Part shown: positions 52,747-61,555 of the stretch, piece after piece
How the letters are laid out: each line of letters begins with the position of its first letter
Numbering within the stretch: the first letter of the stretch is position 1
Source: Lachnospiraceae bacterium XBB1006
GTDB taxonomy: Bacteria > Bacillota > Clostridia > Lachnospirales > Lachnospiraceae
Reading direction: 5' to 3'
NCBI GenBank assembly: GCA_900115795.1
Contig: FOXT01000012.1
Span: forward strand, 1 to 64,000
Length of the DNA: 64,000 bases
The notes under the pieces: model-generated
The model's input: only the letters and a program-made list of their open reading frames with translations
What the model was told of the DNA's origin: nothing
Database searches by the model: none
Translations under genes and position numbers: made by a program

Positions 52747-54078
52747 CTATAACATAATTACTTCATTAATAATTTGATCCGCTATTGTTTTTGCATCGGC
52801 TTGATAGTCTTCACATTTCAACAAATATCTTGCAATCCCCATCTTCAGACTACTCACACAGCTTCTTTTTGTTCTCCAATCGACAATTTTTTCGCGATCC
52901 ATAATCATATCGACGACGTTTTCAATCTCTTCCTGTTTAAAAATTCTACTCGAAACAATCTCAATAACTTTATTCTTATCCAAAGCTTTTATCTCAAAAG
53001 AACCATTCTCACCCACCGTTATCGGTGGATCATCCATAAAATCTGTAAACTTTTCAAAATATGAAACAAATCGAGTAAAATGTCCCTCCTCCACTTTAAT
53101 ATGCTCCAACTGATGTTCTAATTCAGGAAACAATGTGGCTTTATTAATATTACAATTGTTTAATTCTGATAGAATTGCCTGCTTATGCTCTCCCGGTATA
53201 TAGATATGCGTCATTGCAAATTCATCTCTCAAATTGCATCGTGCTTTTTCAATTGTCCCAACACCAACATTCCTAGAATCAATGCTAAAGTTAAACTTTG
53301 CAGGTAATAAAAATGCTCCACTTTGGTTTTTCAATCGTTCATTACTAACAGTTGGAAGTACCAAATATGTGCGTTGCAACATTTCAATCAATGCCCGCAC
53401 TCCTTGTTTCTCCATGTACCTCTTGCAATTTGCTTCGCTTATAATACCCTTTTGATATAAGTAATCTAAAACCGTAGAAATCTTATTCTCTGTGCCTAAA
53501 TCATATTTTGCCAATGCCAATATCGTTCTTACAATTGTACTTTCTGGCATCAATGAACTGCTTTCTTCCTTAAAGAAAACAACACCATCCGGTTCTTTGT
53601 CAAACGCTCGTTTTTTCAATTCTGTACTATCTATCTTTCTATTTTTAAATTCCTCATAATCTTCATCTCTAATATATTTTTCTTCTCCATGGATTGTACA
53701 TGCAAAATATAATGCAACAAGAGGATTTTCTGTTATATCCAAAAGTCTTGTGCACATCCGATAATGCTGATATTTTTGAAAAACATCTAGCTCATTCTTT
53801 AATTCTGAAAATTCAAAGGGAAGTTTTCTAAGCGGTTGCAGCATCAATTTATGCTCAACACTAAGCATATTATTTCTAAATATACTTGGCTCAACAGACC
53901 AATACTCTACCTCCTGCCCTCTATAATACAACTTGGAATCAGGCGAACTCTTATCTGCATTTAGTTCTGCAATAATCTTTAAAAATCTATCCAAAGAAGT
54001 GACTTCGATACCATTCTTATAATCAGGTAGTCTCTTTCCATATTCGAATTCCGGTATATCATTTGTCTTTACTGCCAT
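52747..54078 (-). CDS. FRG-domain protein inside the type I restriction operon
   Basis: 443 residues. The FRG domain is seen as LYYRGQEVEYWSVEPSIFRN (about 48-70), then FQKYQHYRMCTRLLDITENP and LVALYFACTI (about 100-130). The family is named for the F/Y-x-R-G-Q motif and is widespread in defence islands and mobile elements; its biochemical activity is not settled. The C-terminal half is unrecognised. Embedded between hsdS and hsdR on the same strand with short gaps, so it is very likely part of the system. Confidence 0.85.
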   Translation of the reverse strand: MAVKTNDIPEFEYGKRLPDYKNGIEVTSLDRFLKIIAELNADKSSPDSKLYYRGQEVEYWSVEPSIFRNNMLSVEHKLMLQPLRKLPFEFSELKNELDVFQKYQHYRMCTRLLDITENPLVALYFACTIHGEEKYIRDEDYEEFKNRKIDSTELKKRAFDKEPDGVVFFKEESSSLMPESTIVRTILALAKYDLGTENKISTVLDYLYQKGIISEANCKRYMEKQGVRALIEMLQRTYLVLPTVSNERLKNQSGAFLLPAKFNFSIDSRNVGVGTIEKARCNLRDEFAMTHIYIPGEHKQAILSELNNCNINKATLFPELEHQLEHIKVEEGHFTRFVSYFEKFTDFMDDPPITVGENGSFEIKALDKNKVIEIVSSRIFKQEEIENVVDMIMDREKIVDWRTKRSCVSSLKMGIARYLLKCEDYQADAKTIADQIINEVIML

Positions 54079-54105
54079 GTCTTTTTCTTCTCCAAGTTTT
54101 ATATA

Positions 54106-54174
54106 TAAACGATAATTTAGAGCAGCAACTTGCGGCGTTGTTTATTAATGGTTTTGCTGATGATATTGCTGTAG
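54106..54174 (+). repeat. hsdS recombination repeat A (plus orientation)
   Basis: 69 bp identical to repeat B at 56476-56544. It begins with the 15-bp core TAAACGATAATTTAG and continues with the hsdS central spacer, which encodes NDNLEQQLAALFINGFADDI then AV; here it runs into GAA TAA. Downstream of it there is no target-recognition domain. Confidence 0.9.
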
Positions 54175-54187
54175 AATAAACACAAGC

Positions 54188-55387
54188 TTAGATGTCTATA
54201 TCGGATACATCTAACTCGCCGGACATAAGTTTGGGCAAAAGAGCATCTCTTAGCTGCGAAAGTTTTTGATTCTGTAGATTGTTGTACTCGATCTGTTTAC
54301 GCAGCGGAAAGAGGATGTCTTCCAACTTAGTCATTACGGATGGCTCAAATACGGGAAACAAAAGCTTGGGTATATTTTTAACATTTAATGCTCCCATTAT
54401 TGTACCTTCATCTGTGTTGCTTTGTATCTGTCTTCGCATATGATTTGATAACAACACTGTAATAAAATATGCTTGCAATTTGATTTCTGGTTTTAACCGT
54501 ATGCATGTCATATTTCTTCCCATAGCTGCTTTTGTACCATAAGGAGCTTGTGACACCGCTCCAATACGACCAACATTTGTGATAACACAATCACCTTCAA
54601 CAATCTCACATTTGCGAGTCCAGTTTTCATAATCAGCTTGTGAGATCATGTATCGGATAGCAGACATATCTAAAAAACCATCATCACGAATGTTGTCAAG
54701 TTGTATGAGCTGATATGCGCTATCTTCAACAGCTGAAGGTTTTTTAGAATGAAGGCAGTCAATAACTATTGCAATATCAGAAAGTGGCTGAAGTTGGTAG
54801 GGATGTTCATCCATAAAATGATAAAGAATACCCTGGGCCTGCTCAGCTAAATTATCGTTTATCTCCATATTCTTCTCAATCTTATCATCCAGTTTAGCTA
54901 ACACAGAAGCAATCTTACGCTGTTCATATATGCTTTCAGGAACTAAAACTTCTATTCCTCTCATTGTTGTTCCCGAAACCTCTTTAAATGTTGTTCCACT
55001 CCCAAGATTTTCTATTTTGTTTTTGTTATACTTAAGCAGATAATACAGAAACATATAATCTGTACTATCGTTAGGAACTACGCTCTTAAAACCCTGATTA
55101 GTGCATACCTCACCACTAGCAATTGCGACATACCCAATAGGTGCTCTTGACGAAAATAAAACCGTATGTTTTGGCATTAGCTGCGTTGAACAGCTTTTCA
55201 GCCCCTGCTCAGTAATATTTCTTTCTCCATGAGAAATAAACCGTCCTGAGAATCCTGCCAAATCCTTGGGTGTAATCCATGCAATAGATCCTCCTTCGTA
55301 ATTCTCAACCTTCTTTGTCGATGGAGTTGCTCCACCAACAACATTCCCTAAATCACCTATCGTACATGTTTTCCAATCTCCCATCAT
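54188..55387 (-). CDS. hsdS: type I specificity subunit HsdS, full length
   Basis: 399 residues with two target-recognition domains. Each half starts with the family pattern (WKTCTIGDLGNVVGGATPST; LQPLSDIAIVIDCLHSKKPS) and ends with a conserved helix (KIASVLAKLDDKIEKNMEIN and QKLSQLRDALLPKLMSGELD). The middle holds core repeat D. The two domains each read half of a bipartite site, setting sequence specificity for HsdM and HsdR. It follows the recombinase gene by 9 nt. The C-terminal half can in principle be exchanged by inversion with repeat A. Confidence 0.92.
   Translation of the reverse strand: MMGDWKTCTIGDLGNVVGGATPSTKKVENYEGGSIAWITPKDLAGFSGRFISHGERNITEQGLKSCSTQLMPKHTVLFSSRAPIGYVAIASGEVCTNQGFKSVVPNDSTDYMFLYYLLKYNKNKIENLGSGTTFKEVSGTTMRGIEVLVPESIYEQRKIASVLAKLDDKIEKNMEINDNLAEQAQGILYHFMDEHPYQLQPLSDIAIVIDCLHSKKPSAVEDSAYQLIQLDNIRDDGFLDMSAIRYMISQADYENWTRKCEIVEGDCVITNVGRIGAVSQAPYGTKAAMGRNMTCIRLKPEIKLQAYFITVLLSNHMRRQIQSNTDEGTIMGALNVKNIPKLLFPVFEPSVMTKLEDILFPLRKQIEYNNLQNQKLSQLRDALLPKLMSGELDVSDIDI
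54847..54861 (-). repeat. hsdS core repeat D (minus orientation)
   Basis: TAAACGATAATTTAG on the minus strand inside the full-length hsdS (codons for INDNLA). Inverted relative to A and B. Confidence 0.85.
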
Positions 55388-55396
55388 TTCACCGTC

Positions 55397-56383
55397 CTAA
55401 CTTATATATTTCCTGTGTGCATTTTTTACATTACTCTGCTTTACCATTGCATACTGCAATGTTGTATCTATTCGCTGATGCCCAAGGAGTCGTTGAAGCT
55501 GTTCAATAGGCATCCCTTTATCAATAGCCATCGTTGCCAATGTCCGCCTAAATTTATGCGGATACACCTTCGGTATATCAAGCCGTCTGCCTATCTCTCG
55601 AAGCCTGTGCTCGACTCCACCGATTTGAATCCGATTATAAGGTGCTTTCAAAGTCACAAATAAAGCAGGATTGTCATCCGTTCGATTATCAAGATATTCC
55701 TGCAAGTGAAGCTTTGCTCTGGCGTCAAAGTACACAATCCGCTCCTTATCACCCTTGCCAAACACCACGCATTCCCGTTCTGCAAAGTTGATATCATCAC
55801 GGTTCAGTAAGACCATCTCACCAACACGCATTCCCGTTGAAGCCAGCATATCAATCATTGCCAAATCACGAAGCTCATCGCAGTTGTCTCGCATCTTCTC
55901 CAAGTCCTCATCGGAATAGGTCTCCTTTATGTTACTCGCCGTTTTCACCTTATGAATACGGCGTACCGGGCTTTTGATTATATAATCCTCATCCTCAAGC
56001 CACGAGAAAAAGCTTGACAGTATCCTGCGTATATTATCTATCGTCACCCGACTTATCTGTTTCCTGCTCTGATAATCAGTAAGATATGTTCTTAAATCTT
56101 CTGTCATAATATGTCGTACACTCTTACCAAGCGAGGAAACCATTGCATCTATCGTTGTCTGATAATACTTCAATGTCTTTTCAGAGCAACCTTCCACCCT
56201 CTTGGCGGCTATAAACATTGCTATAAGGTCATTACTATCGTCCTCCTGCGATTTTGTCTCCGTCACTGTTACTTCGTAGTGAAAAAGTGTCTGCTCAATC
56301 ACCTGTCTCAACTGCTTCAGTTGAGCATTGTCGAGATATGGCAACATCTGCTGCATTACTTCTGTCATCAATTCTTCTTTCAT
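55397..56383 (-). CDS. tyrosine recombinase (XerC/D type) of the hsdS locus
   Basis: 328 residues. Catalytic residues of the tyrosine recombinase family are seen in order: STGMRVGEMVLL (Arg), GKGDKER (Lys), HKFRRTLATMAIDKG (His and Arg), LLGHQRIDTTLQYAMV (His and nucleophile Tyr). AAAGGAG precedes the ATG. Such genes beside multiple hsdS copies invert hsdS segments and switch specificity in other Firmicutes. It lies between the full-length and the silent hsdS pieces. Confidence 0.92.
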   Translation of the reverse strand: MKEELMTEVMQQMLPYLDNAQLKQLRQVIEQTLFHYEVTVTETKSQEDDSNDLIAMFIAAKRVEGCSEKTLKYYQTTIDAMVSSLGKSVRHIMTEDLRTYLTDYQSRKQISRVTIDNIRRILSSFFSWLEDEDYIIKSPVRRIHKVKTASNIKETYSDEDLEKMRDNCDELRDLAMIDMLASTGMRVGEMVLLNRDDINFAERECVVFGKGDKERIVYFDARAKLHLQEYLDNRTDDNPALFVTLKAPYNRIQIGGVEHRLREIGRRLDIPKVYPHKFRRTLATMAIDKGMPIEQLQRLLGHQRIDTTLQYAMVKQSNVKNAHRKYIS

Positions 56384-56439
56384 GTCGTTTCTCCTTTATT
56401 TAGATATTCCATAGAACGACATCAACGGCAGTTCCGTTG

Positions 56440-56466
56440 GTTTTACTCTCGCCGTTGGTGAGAGTT
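56440..56466. other. short hairpin before repeat B
   Basis: ACTCTC/GAGAGT inverted repeat with a 9-nt loop lies between the recombinase start and repeat B. It has no T-run. It may insulate the silent cassette, but no role is established. Confidence 0.35.
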
Positions 56467-56475
56467 ATTCACAAT

Positions 56476-56544
56476 TAAACGATAATTTAGAGCAGCAACT
56501 TGCGGCGTTGTTTATTAATGGTTTTGCTGATGATATTGCTGTAG
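56476..56544 (+). repeat. hsdS recombination repeat B (plus orientation)
   Basis: 69 bp identical to repeat A. Begins with the core TAAACGATAATTTAG and continues in frame into the silent hsdS half to its right. Confidence 0.9.
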
Positions 56545-57149
56545 CTTCTACAGATACGTCTCCTATGCTTGGTGACTTGATTACCGTTATAGATAACCGT
56601 GGAAAAACACCACCTCTTACGACGGAAACCTTTGATTATCCTATTATTGATGTGGGTGCGCTTAAAGGCTCTGACCGTATAGTAGATTTTAATAATTGTA
56701 CAAAATATGTCGAACAGTCTACCTATGAAAGCTGGTTTCGTAGTGGGCATCCACAGCCTTGGGATATTCTCATCTCAACTGTCGGAAGTCTAGCAGAAAT
56801 GAAAATATATCTTGGGTCTAAAGGATGTATGGCTCAGAATGTGGTTGCACTCAGAGCTACATCAATTAGCCCATTGTATTTATACCAATACCTACGATTT
56901 ATCCGCGCTGATTTAGTCGCTTACAACATAGGTTCCGTCCAACCAAGCATAAAGGTTACTCATATAGTAAAGCATCCGATTTTTGTTCCAGAAAGCTCTA
57001 AACTTGAGAACTTTGAGGAAACAGCAAAAGCAATAACTAATCAATTATATGCTAACTACAACGAAAATGAGTCTCTTAAGGAATTACGTGACACCTTGTT
57101 ACCTCGTTTAATGTCTGGAGAACTGGATGTTTCCAACATAGACATCTAA
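56491..57149 (+). pseudogene. silent inverted hsdS cassette (second target-recognition domain and tail)
   Basis: The plus-strand frame encodes the end of the hsdS spacer, a target-recognition domain (LITVIDNRGKTPPLTTETFD, HPQPWDILISTVGSLAEMKI, VQPSIKVTHIVKHP) and the tail LRDTLLPRLMSGELDVSNID. It has no first domain, start region or promoter, so it is not expressed as an HsdS here. It is intact as a donor: inversion of 56476-57168 places it behind the half hsdS in the same frame. Confidence 0.88.
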
Positions 57150-57649
57150 GCCGCTAAATTATCGTTTATTTCTCTATTCACAATTATTTTGTTATCAATC
57201 GCATCCAATATACTAGCTATCTTAACTTGATCAACATATGCAATATTGGGAACGTCATATTTCATTAAAGCCGTCTTGTCCCCTCTAGGCATCTTTGTCC
57301 CCTTAGATGTTGCCATCGAATACGTAAAAAATGCATCATCAGCTAAAACGTAATAAAGAAATCGCTTTGCTATTCCCTCTTTAGCTCTAAACACCAATAC
57401 ATCATTGGAGCATCCTCCATCAAAGGTCGCATACCAAATTTTCTTAAAGTATGGTCTAATATTTGAAACCAAAACATCACCAGCTTTAAATGCTTGTGTC
57501 TTATCTGCTGATGGTAAAGACGAAGCTTCAGTAATTCCTCCTTTATCAGGAATCATATTCTCTGTTGAAATATATGTATGCTCATCAACAACAGAAACAC
57601 CTATTTTGTCTTTTACATAATCACATATATCTTCCAATTTACAACTCAT
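57146..57649 (-). CDS. hsdS: half-length HsdS (first target-recognition domain), expression site
   Basis: 167 residues from the ATG at 57649 (GGGGG 9 nt upstream), overlapping the hsdM stop by 11 nt. One target-recognition domain (CKLEDICDYVKDKIGVSVVD, FKAGDVLVSNIRPYFKKIWY) and the conserved helix KIASILDAIDNKIIVNREIN, then NDNLAA and stop. The stop follows immediately after core repeat C, so the truncation is the result of the present orientation of the invertible segment. Half HsdS proteins can sometimes dimerise and work. Confidence 0.88.
   Translation of the reverse strand: MSCKLEDICDYVKDKIGVSVVDEHTYISTENMIPDKGGITEASSLPSADKTQAFKAGDVLVSNIRPYFKKIWYATFDGGCSNDVLVFRAKEGIAKRFLYYVLADDAFFTYSMATSKGTKMPRGDKTALMKYDVPNIAYVDQVKIASILDAIDNKIIVNREINDNLAA
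57154..57168 (-). repeat. hsdS core repeat C (minus orientation)
   Basis: TAAACGATAATTTAG on the minus strand, at the end of the half hsdS. It is an inverted partner of repeat B, 0.68 kb away, and keeps the same codon phase. Confidence 0.88.
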
Positions 57650-59147
57650 ATCCAATAGCCCCCAATTTTCTTCTTATCTCATCTTCAAGCTCATGAGATT
57701 TTGCAAACATATCAGAAAGCTCTGATGTTAATCTTTCCATTTTTTCTTCAAATGGTTCGCCATCATCTTTCTGCTCTTCAATACCGACATATCTACCCGG
57801 AGTAAGGATATAATCCTGTTTTTCTATTTCTTCTGTCGTAGCAACTTTACAAAACCCTTTTACATCCTCAAGCAGCCCATTCTGAAATGCTTCGAAAGTA
57901 TCAGCAAGCTTCTTGATATCCGTCTCATCAAAGTCCCGGTGCTTACGATCTACCATAAATCCCATCTTACGAGCATCAATAAAAAGCGTTTTTCCTGGTT
58001 GCTTCTTTGCGCCTTTCGCACTCAAAAACCATAGTGTAACTGGAATTGTAACACTATAAAAAAGCTGCGTTGGCATCGCAACAATTCCTTCAACCAAATC
58101 ATCTTCTATAATCTTTTTTCGTATTTCACCTTCACCACTACTCTGTGTAGAGAGCGCTCCATTGGCTAAGACAAGACCAATTTTTCCTCTTGGCGATAAA
58201 TGATGAATCATATGCTGAATCCAAGCATAATTGGCATTTCCAGCAGGCGGTATTCCATACTTCCAGCGTACATCATCTGTCAGCTTATCCTGTCCCCAAT
58301 TAGAAAGGTTAAACGGAGGATTTGCCATGATAAAATCTGCTTTAAGTGTCGGATGCAAATCATTAAAAAAAGTATCTGCTTGGAATTTTCCAAGGTCAGC
58401 GTCTATTCCACGAATAGCCATATTCATCTTTGCCATTTTCCATGTATCAGAGTTTGATTCCTGCCCATACACAGAAATAGTGCCTCTATTTCCACTATGT
58501 TCCTTAATGAATTTTTCGCTCTGAACAAACATGCCACCTGATCCACAACACGGATCGTATACACGGCAGTTATCGAACGGCTTAAGAATAGCCACCAAAG
58601 TTTTTACTATACTCGACGGGGTATAGAACTCTCCACCCTTTACACCTTCATAAGCAGCAAACTGGGCAATACAGTATTCGTATGTTCGTCCCAGTAAATC
58701 TTTACTATTATCTGTATCACTCATATCCATGTTTGTAAAAAGGTCAACCACATCTCCCAAAACACGTTTATCCAAGTCTGGAGTTGCATAATTCTTCGGC
58801 AAAACATTTTTCAAACTACTATTATCTGCCTCTATCGCACGCATTGCAGTATCAATAATAGTTCCAATTTCAGGTGTATGTGCTGCAGCTGCTATCGTAC
58901 TCCATCTAGCCTCCTCTGGGACAAAGAAAATATTTTCCTCAGTATAAGCATCAATGTCGTCCTCAAAACCATCGCCTTCTTCAACTAACTGTTGATACCT
59001 CTTTTCAAACGCACTTGATATATAACGTAGGAAAATTAGTCCTACGATTACCTTTCTATATTCCGCTGCGGGTATATGTCCCCAAAGAACACACGCCGCA
59101 TCCCAAATCTGTTTTTCAAATCCAATATTTGCATTATTATCTGCCAT
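57639..59147 (-). CDS. hsdM: type I restriction enzyme, M subunit
   Basis: 502 residues from the ATG at 59147 (AGGT 7 nt upstream). N6-adenine methyltransferase: motif I YDPCCGSGGMFVQS, catalytic motif IV ADFIMANPPFNLSNW, N-terminal HsdM_N with EYRKVIVGLIFLRYISSAFE. Works with two target-recognition domains from HsdS and with HsdR. First gene of the restriction operon with its own promoter. Confidence 0.96.
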   Translation of the reverse strand: MADNNANIGFEKQIWDAACVLWGHIPAAEYRKVIVGLIFLRYISSAFEKRYQQLVEEGDGFEDDIDAYTEENIFFVPEEARWSTIAAAAHTPEIGTIIDTAMRAIEADNSSLKNVLPKNYATPDLDKRVLGDVVDLFTNMDMSDTDNSKDLLGRTYEYCIAQFAAYEGVKGGEFYTPSSIVKTLVAILKPFDNCRVYDPCCGSGGMFVQSEKFIKEHSGNRGTISVYGQESNSDTWKMAKMNMAIRGIDADLGKFQADTFFNDLHPTLKADFIMANPPFNLSNWGQDKLTDDVRWKYGIPPAGNANYAWIQHMIHHLSPRGKIGLVLANGALSTQSSGEGEIRKKIIEDDLVEGIVAMPTQLFYSVTIPVTLWFLSAKGAKKQPGKTLFIDARKMGFMVDRKHRDFDETDIKKLADTFEAFQNGLLEDVKGFCKVATTEEIEKQDYILTPGRYVGIEEQKDDGEPFEEKMERLTSELSDMFAKSHELEDEIRRKLGAIGYEL

Positions 59148-59259
59148 TCTCATTACCTGCCTTTATTGCATTATTGTTCAGTTTTCCCCTATCGTTCTTA
59201 GGTTTCTCTTTCATCCGATTCTCCACATCGATTTATTTGCTATCAATTACGCCCTTTTA

Positions 59260-59288
59260 ATTATAGTCCCGCTGATATGCAAAATCAA
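59260..59288 (-). promoter_or_regulatory. promoter of the hsdM operon
   Basis: Minus-strand TTGATT (59288-59283), 17-nt spacer, TATAAT (59265-59260); leader of about 105 nt to the hsdM start. Confidence 0.55.
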
Positions 59289-59292
59289 ATTT

Positions 59293-59484
59293 TTATATTG
59301 ATTTGGTTCTTCCATCCGCTCGATTCTCAATCGTAATCTGCACTCCATTACCCTTTGTTACCGTAAAGGATTCTCCTTTTAATTTCCCGGCAACACAGAT
59401 CCGCAATATAAGTTTTCGCCCCCAAATGCGTCCTCTTTTTCAGGTAAATGCGACTATAGTCTTCTGGCACATCGTATTTTACTT
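59293..59484 (-). pseudogene. frameshifted fragment of an unrecognised gene
   Basis: One minus frame reads VKYDVPEDYSRIYLKKRTHL then GAKTYIADLC; another continues GKLKGESFTVTKGNGVQITI then ENRADGRTKSI and stop at 59293. The two look like one coding region broken by a frameshift near 59395. The family is not recognised. The fragment overlaps the 3' end of the nuclease gene by 2 nt. Confidence 0.4.
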
Positions 59485-61534
59485 AGAGTTCTTTCCATTG
59501 ATATCCTCCTGCTTGTTTTTGAACTCCTTTCAAAACTAGCCTAATACTCTTTGTATTTACACCCACTACCCGAGATGCTTCTGATATGGAAGTGTAGGTA
59601 TTTAAAAGATTGCCCTCCCTATCAAACTGACCTACACATTTGTTTTTTCCGCTCAAATTGTATTTCGGCTGAAATTCTTCTGGAGATACTGTAATTCCTT
59701 CATGAGGCGTCCCAACATCTACCTTCCTCCAAAAATAACCCGCCGCATTCTTCTGTTGTCCTCTTATCACCTTTCCAACGCCATGACTACCCACAGCCAA
59801 TTCCGCTTCATTTATTGTAGCGTATTCGGCCACATAATTTCCATTATTGTCATACTGATAAATTCGTGTTTCCACTTCATGCCTTTTAGCAAAATCATTA
59901 TTAGAATTTTTGTCTAACTTAACCAGCGGTATTTCCTTAGTTACCTTTGGAAGTTTTATCCCATACTCGCTCATTATCCGCTTTAAGTTTTCTGCGGTTA
60001 CTTCAATATCATATTTCCATTCTATCAATCGAACATTGTTTTCTTTGCATTTTTCTTTTTTCTGAGCATCTAATTCCACCCTGTGCAAAAATTCATCTTT
60101 TCCTCCAAATAAACTTATTGGTCTATAATGCTGTTCCCCTTGATATTCTACCGCAGTTCTAATTTGAGGTATATACACATCTAATGACTGATTTCCCAAC
60201 CATTTTGCATGGTACTGGTACTTACAATCATCAAAATATGCTTTCAAAAGCAGGTACAAATTAAACTCATTTTTCCATCGTTTATTAATAAAGCCATTTT
60301 CAGCCAGTTCATTCATTTGGTCGTTAAATACACCACGATAATGTTTGTCATTATTATAAATTCTATTGTAATAGATATCTTTCCAGTCCTCCCTATCAAG
60401 AGAGCTCGCATATATATATGCCAAAGGCTCCCTTAAAAAAATCCGAACAGGATATTGCCTACTAAGTTTCTTAAGGAATCTCAATCTTGACTTTTCGTCG
60501 CATATACTAAGTTTCTTTGCCACGTTTTTTGTTGCTTCGCTTATACCATACCCATCACTGTAAAATGCATATAGAACTTCTTCTATAGCCGTATTGTAAA
60601 TTTGAGGTTTTTTTATGATTCCTTGTCTTAACAGAAAAAGGACGAGTCCTATTCTTTCAATGTCATCTTTCTTCACTTTAATTCTGTAATTGTATGTATC
60701 CTCATCTCTATATATACTATGAATTTTTTCATATTCTGGAAAATAGTATGCAATATACGTTTCCATAATTGAATCCAGATGGACATAGAATAACAACTTT
60801 CCATCCACGTCAAGATTGCTTCTATCTTTTTTTAGTTCCCATATCTTTTCCTCACATTCTTCACTTTCCTGAATTCCAATTTTCTTTTGTTCTTCCGTAT
60901 CTTGTATTCCCCATTCTCTACTTAAACCTCGAATAAAATCACTATTTTCCTGCATCACGTTTTCCGGAAATACAATTGAAAATATTTCTTCATAACTAGT
61001 CAAATGATTATAAGGTCCTACTAGTCTCTCATTATAATACTCAATAACCTGTTTTCCTTTTTCATCACTAGGTCTATAAAATCCTATATCCGTAAAATCA
61101 CTTATGACTTGGTCAGAATTCTCGAGATATTCTGCTATCAATTCTCTGTATTCTCGCGACTGTTGTGTCTTCGATTTTAACTTCATCTTTTTACAGATTT
61201 GACCGAGTTCGATTCTTGTAAACTTTTTCAAATCATCTTTAGAAACCCCAAATACAACAAAACCTCGTTCAATCAGGGAACTAACACATTTACTGGGATA
61301 TTCCATTCCACTAAAATAACTTATAACCGGATGATTTAATGCATCTGCCCTGCATCTGTATAGTGTCTCAATAAACGCAACTTCGTGTGGATATAATCCA
61401 AAACAATCTGGCTTAAAATATATGCTCTTAAAAAACAAATCATCATTGTCGACATATGTTCCTATGGATTTATTATACTTACACTTTTCAGCTAACAATT
61501 TCCTTATCATTTGCTGCTTAGCTTCACCCATCAT
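59483..61534 (-). CDS. large nuclease-like protein with SAP-like motif and two NUMOD1 repeats
   Basis: 683 residues from the ATG at 61534 (GGGGG 5 nt upstream). In order: a SAP-like helix pair (about 105-140, FTRIELGQICKKMKLKSKTQ), a long helical region, a PD-(D/E)XK-type nuclease core (about 450-530, SLDVYIPQIRTAVEYQGEQH then ENNVRLIEWKYD, Vsr/DUF559-like), and two NUMOD1-type DNA-binding repeats at the C-terminus (VYQYD-like YQYDNNGNYVAEYATINEAE, and QFDREGNLLNTYTSISEASR). NUMOD1 repeats are typical of homing endonucleases. No named family has this full layout as far as I know. Low-GC. Sits at the head of the defence island. Confidence 0.7.
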   Translation of the reverse strand: MMGEAKQQMIRKLLAEKCKYNKSIGTYVDNDDLFFKSIYFKPDCFGLYPHEVAFIETLYRCRADALNHPVISYFSGMEYPSKCVSSLIERGFVVFGVSKDDLKKFTRIELGQICKKMKLKSKTQQSREYRELIAEYLENSDQVISDFTDIGFYRPSDEKGKQVIEYYNERLVGPYNHLTSYEEIFSIVFPENVMQENSDFIRGLSREWGIQDTEEQKKIGIQESEECEEKIWELKKDRSNLDVDGKLLFYVHLDSIMETYIAYYFPEYEKIHSIYRDEDTYNYRIKVKKDDIERIGLVLFLLRQGIIKKPQIYNTAIEEVLYAFYSDGYGISEATKNVAKKLSICDEKSRLRFLKKLSRQYPVRIFLREPLAYIYASSLDREDWKDIYYNRIYNNDKHYRGVFNDQMNELAENGFINKRWKNEFNLYLLLKAYFDDCKYQYHAKWLGNQSLDVYIPQIRTAVEYQGEQHYRPISLFGGKDEFLHRVELDAQKKEKCKENNVRLIEWKYDIEVTAENLKRIMSEYGIKLPKVTKEIPLVKLDKNSNNDFAKRHEVETRIYQYDNNGNYVAEYATINEAELAVGSHGVGKVIRGQQKNAAGYFWRKVDVGTPHEGITVSPEEFQPKYNLSGKNKCVGQFDREGNLLNTYTSISEASRVVGVNTKSIRLVLKGVQKQAGGYQWKEL

Positions 61535-61555
61535 ATTTTCCCCCACTCAATCAAC

